Origin: Geobacillus sp. 46C-IIa
GTDB taxonomy: Bacteria; Bacillota; Bacilli; Bacillales; Anoxybacillaceae
NCBI RefSeq assembly: GCF_014679505.1
Contig: NZ_CP061474.1
Coordinates: forward strand, 1,828,001 to 1,892,000
Direction: 5' to 3'
DNA length: 64,000 bases
A program made the translations under genes and the position numbers. A model generated the notes under the pieces. It saw only the letters and a list, made by a program, of their open reading frames with translations. It was not told the origin of the DNA and did not search any database. Below are positions 8,053 through 16,817 of this stretch, piece after piece (the first letter of the stretch is position 1; each line of letters starts with the position of its first letter).

Positions 8053-10236
8053 TTATTGCTGAACGGCGGCAAATTTTGCTTTCGCTTCTTGGCGGCGGCG
8101 ATGCAAAATCGGCTCCGTATAGCCGTTTGGCTGTTCATAGCCGAGGAAGATGAGATCGCATGCCGCTTGGAACGCCACCGAATCGTCGTAGTTTGGCGCC
8201 ATCGGGCGGTAGTTCGGGTCGCCGGCGTTTTGTTCGTCGACGACTTTCGCCATTCGCTTCAGCGTCTCGAGCACTTGCTCTTTCGTGCAAATGCCGTGGT
8301 GGAGCCAGTTGGCAAGAATTTGGCTCGAAATGCGGAGCGTCGCCCGGTCTTCCATCAGTCCGATGTTGTGGATGTCCGGCACTTTCGAGCAGCCGATCCC
8401 TTGATCGATCCAGCGGACGACATAACCTAAAATGCTTTGGCAGTTGTTGTCGAGCTCTTCTTGGATTTCATCCGCCGTCCATTGCGGGTTGTTGACGAAC
8501 GGAATTTGCAAAATGTCATCGCGGTAATCGTTCCGGTCATTGGCCAGCTCGTTTTGTACAGCGGCGACATTCACCTGATGATAATGAAGCGCATGGAGCG
8601 TAGCGGCTGTCGGCGACGGCACCCATGCGGTGTTCGCGCCGGCTTTTAATTGCGCTCCTTTTTGTTTCAGCATTTCCGCCATCAAGTCCGGCATCGCCCA
8701 CATCCCTTTGCCGATTTGCGCCCGGCCGCGGAAGCCGGCAGCGAGCCCGACGGCCACGTTCGATTTTTCATAACCGGCAAGCCATGTCGACGATTTCATA
8801 TCGTTTTTGCGCAACATCGGCCCCGCTTCCATCGATGTATGAATTTCGTCCCCAGTCCGGTCAAGGAAGCCGGTGTTGATGAAGACGATGCGATCGCGCA
8901 CTTCGTAAATGCAGTTTTTCAAGTTGAGCGATGTCCGTCGCTCTTCATCCATGACACCGATTTTAATCGTATTTCGCTTGAGGTCGAGCATATCTTCGAC
9001 GCGGTCAAACAGCTCGTTGGCAAACGCCACTTCCGCTGATCCGTGCATTTTCGGCTTGACGATGTAAATCGAGCCTTTGCGCGAGTTCAAGTAGCGCGTG
9101 TTGCCGATCAGCGAATGTTTCATGATCAAGCTCGTAATCACCGCATCGATGATCCCTTCATGCACTTCTTCACCGTTCGCATCCAAAATGGCGTTGTTTG
9201 TCATCAGATGGCCGACATTGCGCACGAACATGAGCGAACGACCCGGCAGCACAAGCTCTCCGCCATCCGGCGTTTTATATACGCGGTCCGGATTCAAGGC
9301 ACGCGTAAACAGTTTCCCGTTTTTCTCAAACGTCGCCGTCAAATCACCTTTCATCAAACCAAACAAGTTGCGATACACGACCACTTTATCCTCGGCATCG
9401 ACAGCTGCGACCGAATCTTCGCCGTCCATAATCGTCGTCACGGCTGCTTCTAGGACAATGTCTTTGACACCGGCTTGATCCGTTTTGCCGACAGGATGTT
9501 CACGGTCGATTTGAATTTCAATATGAAGGCCGTTGTTTTTCAGCAGCACTGCCGTCGGGTTTTGCGGCTCACCTTGGAAGCCGACGAATTTTTCCGGCTC
9601 TTTCAGCCCTGTTGTCGCCCCGCCTTCTGTCGTCACGACAAGCTGCCTGTCAACAATGGCGTACTGGACAGCGTCTTCATGGGAATATTGCGCAAGCGGC
9701 ACCGCTTCATCTAAAAACTGCCGCCCGTAGGCGATGACTTTCGCTCCGCGAACCGGGTTGTATGACGAACCGCGCTCAGCGCCGTCTTCTTCACTAATGG
9801 CGTCCGTGCCATACAGCGCATCATACAAGCTTCCCCAGCGGGCGTTGGCGGCATTCAAAGCGTAACGGGCGTTCGTCAGCGGTACGACGAGCTGCGGCCC
9901 GGCTTGCACGGCAATTTCATCATCGACATTGTCGGTCGTAATCTCAAAATCTTCCACTTCCGGCTCCAAATAGCCGATGCCCGTCAAAAACGCTTTATAT
10001 TCGTCAAAATCGAAGCGGCCGCGATGGTTTTTATACCACTCATTCAATTTCTCCTGAATCTCGTCGCGGCGCGCGAGCAGCTCCTTATTGCGCGGCGTCA
10101 AGTCGGCGATCAGCGCGGCAAAATCGCGCCAAAATTTGTCTTGGTCAAGCCCGCTGCTCGGCAACAGCTCCTCATTGACAAAATCGTACAACACTTTCGC
10201 AACTTGAATGGTCCCCGTTTGCACATATTCAGCCAT
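8053..10236 (-). CDS. glcB: Malate synthase G
   Basis: Condenses glyoxylate with acetyl-CoA to malate. The 727-residue length is that of isoform G rather than the shorter isoform A. Recognisable segments: [16 protein letters not shown], the Mg2+ region [25 protein letters not shown], the [18 protein letters not shown] stretch and the [11 protein letters not shown] segment with the conserved C-terminal cysteine. The ATG at 10236 is preceded by AGAAGGGAG. A sigma-A type promoter and a palindromic operator lie directly upstream, so it can be expressed independently of glcEFD. Its product feeds the malic enzyme encoded next. Confidence 0.96.
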   Translation of the reverse strand: MAEYVQTGTIQVAKVLYDFVNEELLPSSGLDQDKFWRDFAALIADLTPRNKELLARRDEIQEKLNEWYKNHRGRFDFDEYKAFLTGIGYLEPEVEDFEITTDNVDDEIAVQAGPQLVVPLTNARYALNAANARWGSLYDALYGTDAISEEDGAERGSSYNPVRGAKVIAYGRQFLDEAVPLAQYSHEDAVQYAIVDRQLVVTTEGGATTGLKEPEKFVGFQGEPQNPTAVLLKNNGLHIEIQIDREHPVGKTDQAGVKDIVLEAAVTTIMDGEDSVAAVDAEDKVVVYRNLFGLMKGDLTATFEKNGKLFTRALNPDRVYKTPDGGELVLPGRSLMFVRNVGHLMTNNAILDANGEEVHEGIIDAVITSLIMKHSLIGNTRYLNSRKGSIYIVKPKMHGSAEVAFANELFDRVEDMLDLKRNTIKIGVMDEERRTSLNLKNCIYEVRDRIVFINTGFLDRTGDEIHTSMEAGPMLRKNDMKSSTWLAGYEKSNVAVGLAAGFRGRAQIGKGMWAMPDLMAEMLKQKGAQLKAGANTAWVPSPTAATLHALHYHQVNVAAVQNELANDRNDYRDDILQIPFVNNPQWTADEIQEELDNNCQSILGYVVRWIDQGIGCSKVPDIHNIGLMEDRATLRISSQILANWLHHGICTKEQVLETLKRMAKVVDEQNAGDPNYRPMAPNYDDSVAFQAACDLIFLGYEQPNGYTEPILHRRRQEAKAKFAAVQQ

Positions 10237-10262
10237 CGTTTCTTTCTCCCTTCTTGTTTCTT

Positions 10263-10285
10263 ATTACGAAACACTGTTTCTTAAT
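10263..10285. promoter_or_regulatory. Palindromic operator upstream of glcB
   Basis: Core GAAACA-C-TGTTTC (10268-10280) extended by ATTA/TAAT arms with one mismatch, 23 bases in all. It lies downstream of the -10 box and before the glcB ribosome-binding site, a repressor-like position. The same core occurs before glcE. Confidence 0.6.
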
Positions 10286-10297
10286 TGATCTAAAAAG

Positions 10298-10326
10298 ATG
10301 ATACCATGAAACGAAACCGCTGACAA
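10298..10326 (-). promoter_or_regulatory. Candidate sigma-A promoter of glcB
   Basis: On the minus strand TTGTCA (10321-10326), a 17-base spacer, then TATCAT (10298-10303), about 60 bases upstream of the glcB start and immediately before the palindromic operator. Confidence 0.65.
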
Positions 10327-10343
10327 TCGTTTTTGCAAAATTT

Positions 10344-11792
10344 TCATTTTACTGCCGACGGCGTCCGTTTTGTCTCTACACACCGTCCTGGCGTCGGAAA
10401 CAGCTTGCCGGCGTTGAGCAAGTTTTTCGGATTGAACACGTCGCGGATCGCCGTTTGCGCCAAAATTTCTTCGTCGTTGAAAATAAAGCGCATCTCTTCT
10501 TTTTTCTCAAGGCCAACGCCATGCTCCCCGGTGATCGACCCGCCGACAGCCGCGCACGCCTTGAGGCATTCGCTTCCGGCTGCGAGCGCCCGCTCCGTCT
10601 CCCCTGGTTGGTTGGCATCAAACAGAACGAGCGGATGCAAGTTGCCATCGCCGGCATGGAAAATGTTTGCAATCCTCAACCGATATTTACGGCTAATGTT
10701 GGCAATTTCCCGCAACACTTCCGGCAGCCGGCTGCGCGGAATGACGCCGTCTTGCACTAAATAGTCGGGCGAAATCGCTCCCATGGCGCCAAAGCCGGTT
10801 TTCCGATTCGCCCACCAGCGGGCCCGTTCTTCTTCCGACTCAGCCACCCTCACTTCACGCACATGATGGCGGCGGCAAATCGTTAAAATGTCGTCAATTT
10901 GTTCGCCGATCCCGGCAGAAATGCCGTCCACTTCAATGAGCAAAAGCGCGGCGATATCTTTCGGATGCCCAACCGGAAACGCGGCCGCTTCGACCGCTTC
11001 TATGGCCGTTTGGTCCATCATCTCAAGCGCCGCCGGCACGATCCCGGCGGAAATAATGTCGGAAACAGTTTGGCTTGCGTCTTCGACTTCATCAAAATAA
11101 GCGAGCACCGTCTGTTTCGCCTCGGGATTTTTCAGCAGACGGACGGTAATTTTCGTCACGATGCCAAGCGTCCCCTCTGATCCGGTCAACAGCCCGAGCA
11201 AGTCGTAGCCGGGCGGGTCAGGAACGCCGTTTTCTCCAATTTCAACGATTTCGCCATCGGGCAAGACGACTTCAAGACCTAAAATATGGTTCGTCGTCAC
11301 CCCGTATTTTAAGCAATGGGCGCCGCCAGCGTTTTCCGCGACATTGCCGCCGATCGTGCAGCAATATTGGCTCGACGGGTCAGGCGCATAGTAATAGCCG
11401 CGGTGCGCGACGGAATTCGTCAGCTTCAAGTTGACAAACCCCGGTTCAACAACAGCGCGCCGGTTTTCGAGATCGACGTGCAAAAGCCGCTTCATCCGCG
11501 TCAAGCTAATGACGACTTCCCCGTTTAACGGAATCGCCCCGCCGCTTAACCCTGTGCCAGCACCGCGGGCGAGAAACGGCAGCTCGTGCTCATAGCAATA
11601 TTTGACGACCGCTGCCACTTCTTCCGTGCTATTCGGAAATACGACCGCTTTCGGCAAATGGCGGTGGACGGTAAAGCCGTCGCAGTCATACGCCATTAAA
11701 TCTTCCTTCCGGTACAAAATCGCCGTTTCGCCGACAATGCGGGCGAGCGCCCGAATGTGCGGGTCGTTCGTTGCAATGGGCCGTTTTCTCAT
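10344..11792 (-). CDS. glcD: Glycolate oxidase FAD-linked subunit GlcD
   Basis: A 482-residue FAD_binding_4/FAD-oxidase C protein, the catalytic subunit of glycolate oxidase (glycolate to glyoxylate, electrons to the membrane pool). Visible: the PP-loop region LARGAGTGLSGGAIP, the FAD segment TIGGNVAENAGG, TGSEGTLGIVT, and the C-terminal FHAGDGNLHPLVL and GEHGVGLEKKEEM. The ATG at 11792 overlaps the glcF stop codon as ATGA, so the two are translationally coupled; a much longer frame upstream overlaps glcF and is rejected. D-lactate dehydrogenases share this fold, but the GlcE and GlcF partners support glycolate. Confidence 0.93.
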   Translation of the reverse strand: MRKRPIATNDPHIRALARIVGETAILYRKEDLMAYDCDGFTVHRHLPKAVVFPNSTEEVAAVVKYCYEHELPFLARGAGTGLSGGAIPLNGEVVISLTRMKRLLHVDLENRRAVVEPGFVNLKLTNSVAHRGYYYAPDPSSQYCCTIGGNVAENAGGAHCLKYGVTTNHILGLEVVLPDGEIVEIGENGVPDPPGYDLLGLLTGSEGTLGIVTKITVRLLKNPEAKQTVLAYFDEVEDASQTVSDIISAGIVPAALEMMDQTAIEAVEAAAFPVGHPKDIAALLLIEVDGISAGIGEQIDDILTICRRHHVREVRVAESEEERARWWANRKTGFGAMGAISPDYLVQDGVIPRSRLPEVLREIANISRKYRLRIANIFHAGDGNLHPLVLFDANQPGETERALAAGSECLKACAAVGGSITGEHGVGLEKKEEMRFIFNDEEILAQTAIRDVFNPKNLLNAGKLFPTPGRCVETKRTPSAVK

Positions 11793-13147
11793 ATGCGCAC
11801 GTCCTTCCCTTCCTCTTTTTGGTACGCCCAATCTAACAGCTGCACCGTATGGACGATTTTTTGGTTCCGCCCGTGTTTCATGACGCCAAGCGCCATTTGC
11901 AGCATGCAGCCCGGGTTGCCCATCGAGATGAGTTCCACTTCTTGCGGCACGTTTTGCATTTTGCTCTCCAGCACCGCCTGCGCCATTTCCGGGTGGGTGA
12001 TGTTGTAAATCCCCGCGCTGCCGCAGCAGCGGTCGGCGTTCGACATGGCGACCATCTCCACGCCTGGAATGCTGTTGATTACAGCGCGCGGCTCCTGGCG
12101 GATGCCTTGGCCATGGGCTAAATGGCACGCATCATGGTACGTGAGGCGCACGTTCAGTTCCGCTTTCGGCGGCTTGAAGCCCGTGTCATGCAAAAATTTG
12201 GACACATCCTCGACTTTGGAGGCAAACTGTTCCGCTTTTTCATGCCATGTTGGGTCATGCCGGAACAACTCCGGATACTCCTTCAACATCGCGCCGCAAC
12301 CGGCGGCGTTGACGATCACATGGTCGACCCCTTGAAACGCCTCAATGTTTTGCTTGGCGAGCTTCCGCCCCGTTTCGCGGTCGCCGGCATGAACATGAAG
12401 CGCCCCGCAACACGTCTGGTTCGGCACGATGACGACATCGTTGCCGTTACGCGTCAACACGCGGATCGTCGCCTCGTTAATGTCGGAGAACATCACGTCC
12501 ATCACGCAGCCGGTCAAGATCGCGACCGTCCGCTTCGTTTCCCCTTTGGCCTTAATCAGCGGCTCACGCTTATATTTTTTCCGTACCGGCGTGCCGACTT
12601 CCGGCAAAATGGCCTCCATCTCGGCCAAATGGTCCGGCATTATCCGCAGCACCCCGGTCTTACGCGCCACCGTCTGCAGCCCGCTTTTTTGGTATAGCTT
12701 CAACAGGCGGCCAAACCAATCAAGGCGCGACGGGTGCGGGAACACCCCTTTTAAGAAAAAGTCGCTCACCAGCGCCTTCCAGCCCGTGAGCGGCACCGCC
12801 TGGCGAAGCTGGCCGCGCACTTGTTCAATGAGTCCGCCGACATCGACATCAGCCGGACACGCTGTCGTGCAGGCGCGGCAGTCTAGGCACGTAAAAATCG
12901 GGTCAAGCAAATCCGGCGTTAAATCAAGCTTCCCTTCGCCGACCGACTTCATCAAATGAACGCGGCCGCGCGGGGAGTGCTGCTCTTCGCCGGTTTGTTC
13001 GTACGTCGGACACGACTCTAAACACATGCCGCAATGGACGCAGTCGGCCCATTTGCTCGGGTCGGGCAAATCGCTAAACCGGTAGTTGCCAAGGCTTGCG
13101 GTCGCACAAGCCGGGCTGTCCGCCCGCTCATTCATCACTGTGCTCAT
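11789..13147 (-). CDS. glcF: Glycolate oxidase iron-sulfur subunit GlcF
   Basis: A 452-residue protein with two N-terminal ferredoxin-type 4Fe-4S motifs (CVHCGMCLESCP and CLDCRACTTACP, about residues 36-105) and two downstream CCG domains (NQTCCGALHVHAGD and DRCCGSAGIYN) typical of heterodisulfide-reductase-like subunits. It passes electrons from GlcD/GlcE towards quinone. It starts 2 bases after glcE ends and overlaps glcD by four bases, giving a tight glcE-glcF-glcD operon. Confidence 0.94.
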   Translation of the reverse strand: MSTVMNERADSPACATASLGNYRFSDLPDPSKWADCVHCGMCLESCPTYEQTGEEQHSPRGRVHLMKSVGEGKLDLTPDLLDPIFTCLDCRACTTACPADVDVGGLIEQVRGQLRQAVPLTGWKALVSDFFLKGVFPHPSRLDWFGRLLKLYQKSGLQTVARKTGVLRIMPDHLAEMEAILPEVGTPVRKKYKREPLIKAKGETKRTVAILTGCVMDVMFSDINEATIRVLTRNGNDVVIVPNQTCCGALHVHAGDRETGRKLAKQNIEAFQGVDHVIVNAAGCGAMLKEYPELFRHDPTWHEKAEQFASKVEDVSKFLHDTGFKPPKAELNVRLTYHDACHLAHGQGIRQEPRAVINSIPGVEMVAMSNADRCCGSAGIYNITHPEMAQAVLESKMQNVPQEVELISMGNPGCMLQMALGVMKHGRNQKIVHTVQLLDWAYQKEEGKDVRI

Positions 13148-13149
13148 CG

Positions 13150-14472
13150 TTAAATCCCCCCAATAAAGCGCTGATCGTTAACCGTTTTGTTTGGATCAAC
13201 TTTCCGCTTAATGCCTTCGAGCAAGAAAAAGTACGACGGCTTTCCGCCCCAGACATCGATGCGCTGGCGCAGCGAAAACGGCAAATGCTTGACGACCGCA
13301 TAGCCGCCCAAGCGGACCGCCGTTTGGCGCAACTCCTCAATGGCGGCGGCGACCCCCTCTTCACTGCCGCGCACATACGCCTGACAAAGTCCATGGCCCA
13401 ACCCGCCGTGCGCTTCGACCTGAACGTGGCAGCGATCAGCAATTAACGCGCTTTCCCGCAAGATCGAGAGCACGTCCAAGTTGACGACGCCGATTTTCAC
13501 CGCCGCTTCCACGCTGTCCCTCACGGTTGTCAGACGCCCGTTCGGCGCGATCGTGTAAAACATCCGCCAAAAAGCTTCCACCTTCTCACCGGCTAAAATG
13601 GCCATCGCAGCCGTCCTCGGACAGAGACGTTCCACCCACTGCTCTTGATAATGGACGGCCTTTTCCACGTCTTCAAACCCGATCGCGAGCGTATAGACAG
13701 GACGCCCCGTCAACCGTTCGGCAAGCGCGGGGTTGAGCAGTTCAAAACAAACCGGCTCCATCATCGTATCAAGGAAGGAAACAGCGAACGAGCGAATCTC
13801 GTGAACATCGCCGCTTGGGAACGATAACAAAACAACGCTTTCATATTTCGCGAGCGGCCGGAGCTTCAACGTGATCTCGCTCAGCACGCCAAGCGTCCCC
13901 ATCGCCCCGATAAACAGTTTATTCATGTCATAACCGGCGACGTTTTTCACTACTTTGCCGCCGGAGCGGATGACCGTGCCGTCCGGATACAAGATGCGCA
14001 GCCCGATGACCGAATCGCGCGCTGATCCGTAGCCAAGCCGCTTCGGTCCGCTGTCGTTCGCGGCAATCACTCCGCCGATCGTCGCTTCATCCGGCCAGAA
14101 CGGATCTAACGCTACTTTTTGCCGGTGCGGGGCAAGCGCGCGCTGCAAATCACCGAACACCGTTCCCGCTTTCACGGTGACGGTCATGTCGGCGGCCGCT
14201 TGTTCGACAATGCCGGCATAGTTTTCCAAAGACAGCAAAATATCTGCCTGTTCCCGCTGCCCGCCAAACCCTCGTTTCGTGCCGCGGCCCGTGACGACGA
14301 CTTTTTTGCCATGATGGTTGGCATAACGGAGCACCGCGGCGATGTCTTCTTCCGTCCGCGGGTAAATGGTCACCACGCCGCTATTGCCAAGCGGGTGAGG
14401 GGATTCATTTGTTTTGATTTGTTCCGGATGCAAGAAAGCGCTTAACTCATCCAGCCATGTCAATGAGAGCAT
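13150..14472 (-). CDS. glcE: Glycolate oxidase FAD-binding subunit GlcE
   Basis: A 440-residue FAD_binding_4 protein paralogous to GlcD but with a weaker C-terminal half, as in E. coli GlcE. Visible: VVVTGRGTKRGFGG (FAD pyrophosphate loop), TIGGVIAANDSGPKRLGYGSARD and GGKVVKNVAGYDMNKLFIGAMGTLGVLSE. It is the first gene of the glcEFD set. The ATG at 14472 follows GAAGGAGGGG. A palindromic element identical in core to that of glcB lies about 30 bases upstream. Confidence 0.9.
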   Translation of the reverse strand: MLSLTWLDELSAFLHPEQIKTNESPHPLGNSGVVTIYPRTEEDIAAVLRYANHHGKKVVVTGRGTKRGFGGQREQADILLSLENYAGIVEQAAADMTVTVKAGTVFGDLQRALAPHRQKVALDPFWPDEATIGGVIAANDSGPKRLGYGSARDSVIGLRILYPDGTVIRSGGKVVKNVAGYDMNKLFIGAMGTLGVLSEITLKLRPLAKYESVVLLSFPSGDVHEIRSFAVSFLDTMMEPVCFELLNPALAERLTGRPVYTLAIGFEDVEKAVHYQEQWVERLCPRTAAMAILAGEKVEAFWRMFYTIAPNGRLTTVRDSVEAAVKIGVVNLDVLSILRESALIADRCHVQVEAHGGLGHGLCQAYVRGSEEGVAAAIEELRQTAVRLGGYAVVKHLPFSLRQRIDVWGGKPSYFFLLEGIKRKVDPNKTVNDQRFIGGI

Positions 14473-14499
14473 TGTCGCCCCTCCTTCGTTTCGCGATAG

Positions 14500-14512
14500 G
14501 AAACAATGTTTC
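14500..14512. promoter_or_regulatory. Palindromic operator upstream of glcE
   Basis: GAAACA-A-TGTTTC, the same core as the site before glcB. A second inverted pair, GTTTC with seven bases then GAAAC, lies directly beside it (14488-14504). It is 28 bases from the glcE start codon. Confidence 0.6.
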
Positions 14513-14561
14513 TTTTTTAATTTTTAAAAAAAGCGAAACGCGCTCGACGTTTCAGCCAAAT

Positions 14562-14579
14562 CCACCTCCTGCAGGAGGT
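14562..14579. repeat. Perfect 18-base palindrome in the glxR-glcE gap
   Basis: CACCTCCTG followed by CAGGAGGTG, a perfect palindrome with no spacer. In RNA the arms are a Shine-Dalgarno sequence and its complement. No T run follows, so it is not a standard terminator. The rest of the 178-base gap is AT-rich and holds the operator listed separately. Confidence 0.5.
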
Positions 14580-14650
14580 GCCGCTACCTCTATTAAATCA
14601 TTGATGACCCATTTTTTCAATGAATTTTTTGAATTTCCATATCATTTTGT

Positions 14651-15547
14651 TCATTCCGTCTCTTTTACCGTCACCCCGACTCGCCGCTCGAACAGTTGGA
14701 TGACCGCCGACATATCCAAATCAGCGAGACCGGCGGCCATCGCCGCAGCAAACGTTTCCTCAGCCCCAGTGCCAAGGCAGCGGTTGATGCCGATTTCGTT
14801 CATGAGTGCATTCGCCAAGCGCACGTCTTTATGTACATACTTCACCGCCCCGCCGGGCGCAAATTGACGCGGCAGCACGAACTGCTCCATATGGCGGCGC
14901 AGCATCCGGCTGTCCCCATAGCTTTCTTTCAACAGCCGATACAGCTTCCCGGCGTCGAGCCCGTAAGCGACGCCGGCAACCATCGCTTCCGCCGCGGCGA
15001 CGGAATGGACGGCGACCAAATATTGATTGAGCACTTTCGCCACGCTGCCGGCGCCGCTTTCCCCTAAATATTCGACCGTCTTTCCCAACACACCGAGCAG
15101 CGGGCGCACCCGCTCCCACGCTGCTTGGTCGCCGCCGACCATCATCGTGAGCGTCCCTTGTTCCGCCCCTTCCGGCCCGCCGCTTACTGGCGCATCCAAA
15201 TAAGCGACGCCGCGCTCGCCGGCCCGCTCGGCCACAAGACGGCTCGTCTTTGGACCGACGGTCGTAAAGTCGAGGCAAACCGCTCCCGGACGGGCCGCAT
15301 GGAGAATGCCTCCTTCCCCTGTATAGACATTGATGACATCATCCGGCATGGACAGGCATGTGCAAATCACATCGACTTCGCTCGCCAACGCCGTGATCGT
15401 CCCCGCCTGCCGGGCGCCCCGTTCCACCAGCGGCGCCGCCTTTTCTTCGGTGCGGTTGTACACCGTAACATCGAAGCCGGCATCCAGCAGCCGCTTCGCC
15501 ATGCGCGAGCCCATCACGCCCAACCCGATAAAGCCGACGCTCGTCAT
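14651..15547 (-). CDS. glxR: 2-hydroxy-3-oxopropionate (tartronate semialdehyde) reductase
   Basis: A 298-residue beta-hydroxyacid dehydrogenase. Residues 4-15 form the NAD(P) motif GFIGLGVMGSRM; the substrate loop is DAPVSGGPEGAEQGTLTMMVGG and the catalytic lysine sits in GAGSVAKVLNQY. It would reduce tartronate semialdehyde to glycerate. It overlaps hyi by four bases (ATGA), and hyi makes tartronate semialdehyde from hydroxypyruvate, which supports the assignment over the related 3-hydroxyisobutyrate dehydrogenases. Confidence 0.85.
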   Translation of the reverse strand: MTSVGFIGLGVMGSRMAKRLLDAGFDVTVYNRTEEKAAPLVERGARQAGTITALASEVDVICTCLSMPDDVINVYTGEGGILHAARPGAVCLDFTTVGPKTSRLVAERAGERGVAYLDAPVSGGPEGAEQGTLTMMVGGDQAAWERVRPLLGVLGKTVEYLGESGAGSVAKVLNQYLVAVHSVAAAEAMVAGVAYGLDAGKLYRLLKESYGDSRMLRRHMEQFVLPRQFAPGGAVKYVHKDVRLANALMNEIGINRCLGTGAEETFAAAMAAGLADLDMSAVIQLFERRVGVTVKETE

Positions 15548-16338
15548 CGTCCTGCACCTCCTTTCATGCGATATGGTTCATACCAGGCAAAGCTCTCGCT
15601 GCTTTCCCGCGCCGGGATGTACTCGAGCCCGATCGCCCCGCTGTAACCGCGCTCCTGCAAAAACGAAAAAATATCGTCATACGGCAGCACCCCCGTCCCC
15701 GGCTCATGCCGCCCCGGGGCATCGGCGAATTGTACATGGGCAATGAGCGGCTCGTAAGCAGCAAACGTCGCCGTCACATCAAAACCAAGCCGTGCCATAT
15801 GATACACGTCGTACTGCAGCTTTACGTTCGGCCGGCCGAGATCGCGAATGATCGCCGCAGCTTCCTCAATATTCGTTAAAAAGTACCCCGGCATATCGAA
15901 CGGATTGATTGGCTCGATCGTTAACGTCAGGCCATGGGCGGCAAGCGCGGCAGCTGCTTCCTCGAGGCGGCGGAGATACGTCTCCTTCGCCTGCTCCCGC
16001 GGCATATCCTTTGGCACGATCCCAGCCATGCAATGAAGATGCGGCACGCCAAGCTTTAGCGCATAACGCACACCGTCTTCAAGCGCGCGGCGGAATTCAT
16101 CATGACGGTCGGGGAAAATCGCGAGTCCGCGCTCTCCCTTTTCCCAATCGCCAGCCGGCAAGTTGATCAACACGAGCGACAACCCGTTCCCTCCCAGCTC
16201 ATCAGCAATCGCTTCCGGCGCCGCCGCATACGGGAACTGGCACTCCACAAGCGAAAACCCGTGCTGCTTCGCCTTCGCGAATCGAGCAAGAAACGGCACT
16301 TCAGTAAAAATCGTTGATACATTGACAGCAAACTTCAT
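15544..16338 (-). CDS. hyi: Hydroxypyruvate isomerase
   Basis: A 264-residue TIM-barrel isomerase (AP-endonuclease 2-like fold) that interconverts hydroxypyruvate and tartronate semialdehyde. Recognisable: LTIEPINPFDMPGYFLTN (metal-binding Glu), LQYDVYHMARLG (Asp, His), HVQFADAPGRHEPGTG and IGLEYIPA. It is translationally coupled to glxR. Glyoxylate carboligase, which usually accompanies these genes, is not in the window. Confidence 0.85.
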   Translation of the reverse strand: MKFAVNVSTIFTEVPFLARFAKAKQHGFSLVECQFPYAAAPEAIADELGGNGLSLVLINLPAGDWEKGERGLAIFPDRHDEFRRALEDGVRYALKLGVPHLHCMAGIVPKDMPREQAKETYLRRLEEAAAALAAHGLTLTIEPINPFDMPGYFLTNIEEAAAIIRDLGRPNVKLQYDVYHMARLGFDVTATFAAYEPLIAHVQFADAPGRHEPGTGVLPYDDIFSFLQERGYSGAIGLEYIPARESSESFAWYEPYRMKGGAGR

Positions 16339-16422
16339 CGCTATGCTCCTCTCCCCTCATTTCCTCTCCCTTATTCGCCTCACTTCTCGTCAATTCCTGC
16401 TTTCACCGCTCTCGTTCTCCTT

Positions 16423-16713
16423 TTACGCCGTAAAAAACAGGCGCATCAACTCATCAATCAGCCGTTCGCTGTACAAAGAAACAGGGATTTTCTCCGAAGC
16501 GTCACGCCATAAATTCAAATACAAAAGCAGCGTATCAATGGATAAGTATGGAGCAATCTCTCCCTTTTCTTGGGCTTCGCGAATCATTTCGATCACCAAC
16601 GGCAACGCCCGCGTTTCGTAAAGCACATCGACCGAACGGCGAACTTCGTCATCTTCCTGCACGAGGCGGTGGATGAGGTCAGCCCGTATTTCTTTGGCAA
16701 TCGGCGCTATCAG
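16423..16713 (-). pseudogene. C-terminal remnant of a TetR-family regulator
   Basis: About 96 codons resembling the ligand-binding C-terminus of a TetR regulator (IRADLIHRLVQEDDEVRRSV, later IDTLLLYLNLWRDASEKIP). Upstream a stop codon at 16714-16716 closes the frame and only 60 bases remain before the next gene's terminator, so the N-terminal helix-turn-helix is gone. A shorter frame from an ATG at 16662 exists but would not bind DNA. The intact gene was probably the first gene upstream of hyi. Confidence 0.65.
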
Positions 16714-16776
16714 CTACACAACACGAATTGTCACTTTTTCCAAACGCAATTTGCCGCCTTGATGACACCAACACGG

Positions 16777-16811
16777 AAAAAGGGCTGCTCCTTCAGGAGA
16801 CAGCCCTTTTT
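16777..16811 (-). terminator. Intrinsic terminator after the BI-1 gene
   Basis: Stem AAAAAGGGCTG/CAGCCCTTTTT continued by GGAG/CTCC with one bulged base; U-rich on both strands, six bases from the BI-1 stop codon. Confidence 0.85.
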
Positions 16812-16817
16812 TGGCGC

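Noticed and set aside
7881..8138. 85-codon minus-strand frame between malate synthase and malic enzyme
   Set aside because: Overlaps the end of malate synthase in another frame and reads through a hairpin; no start signal.
10263..10285. CcpA cre site at the glcB palindrome
   Set aside because: The central CG and flanking TG/CA of cre are missing; the core GAAACA-N-TGTTTC differs.
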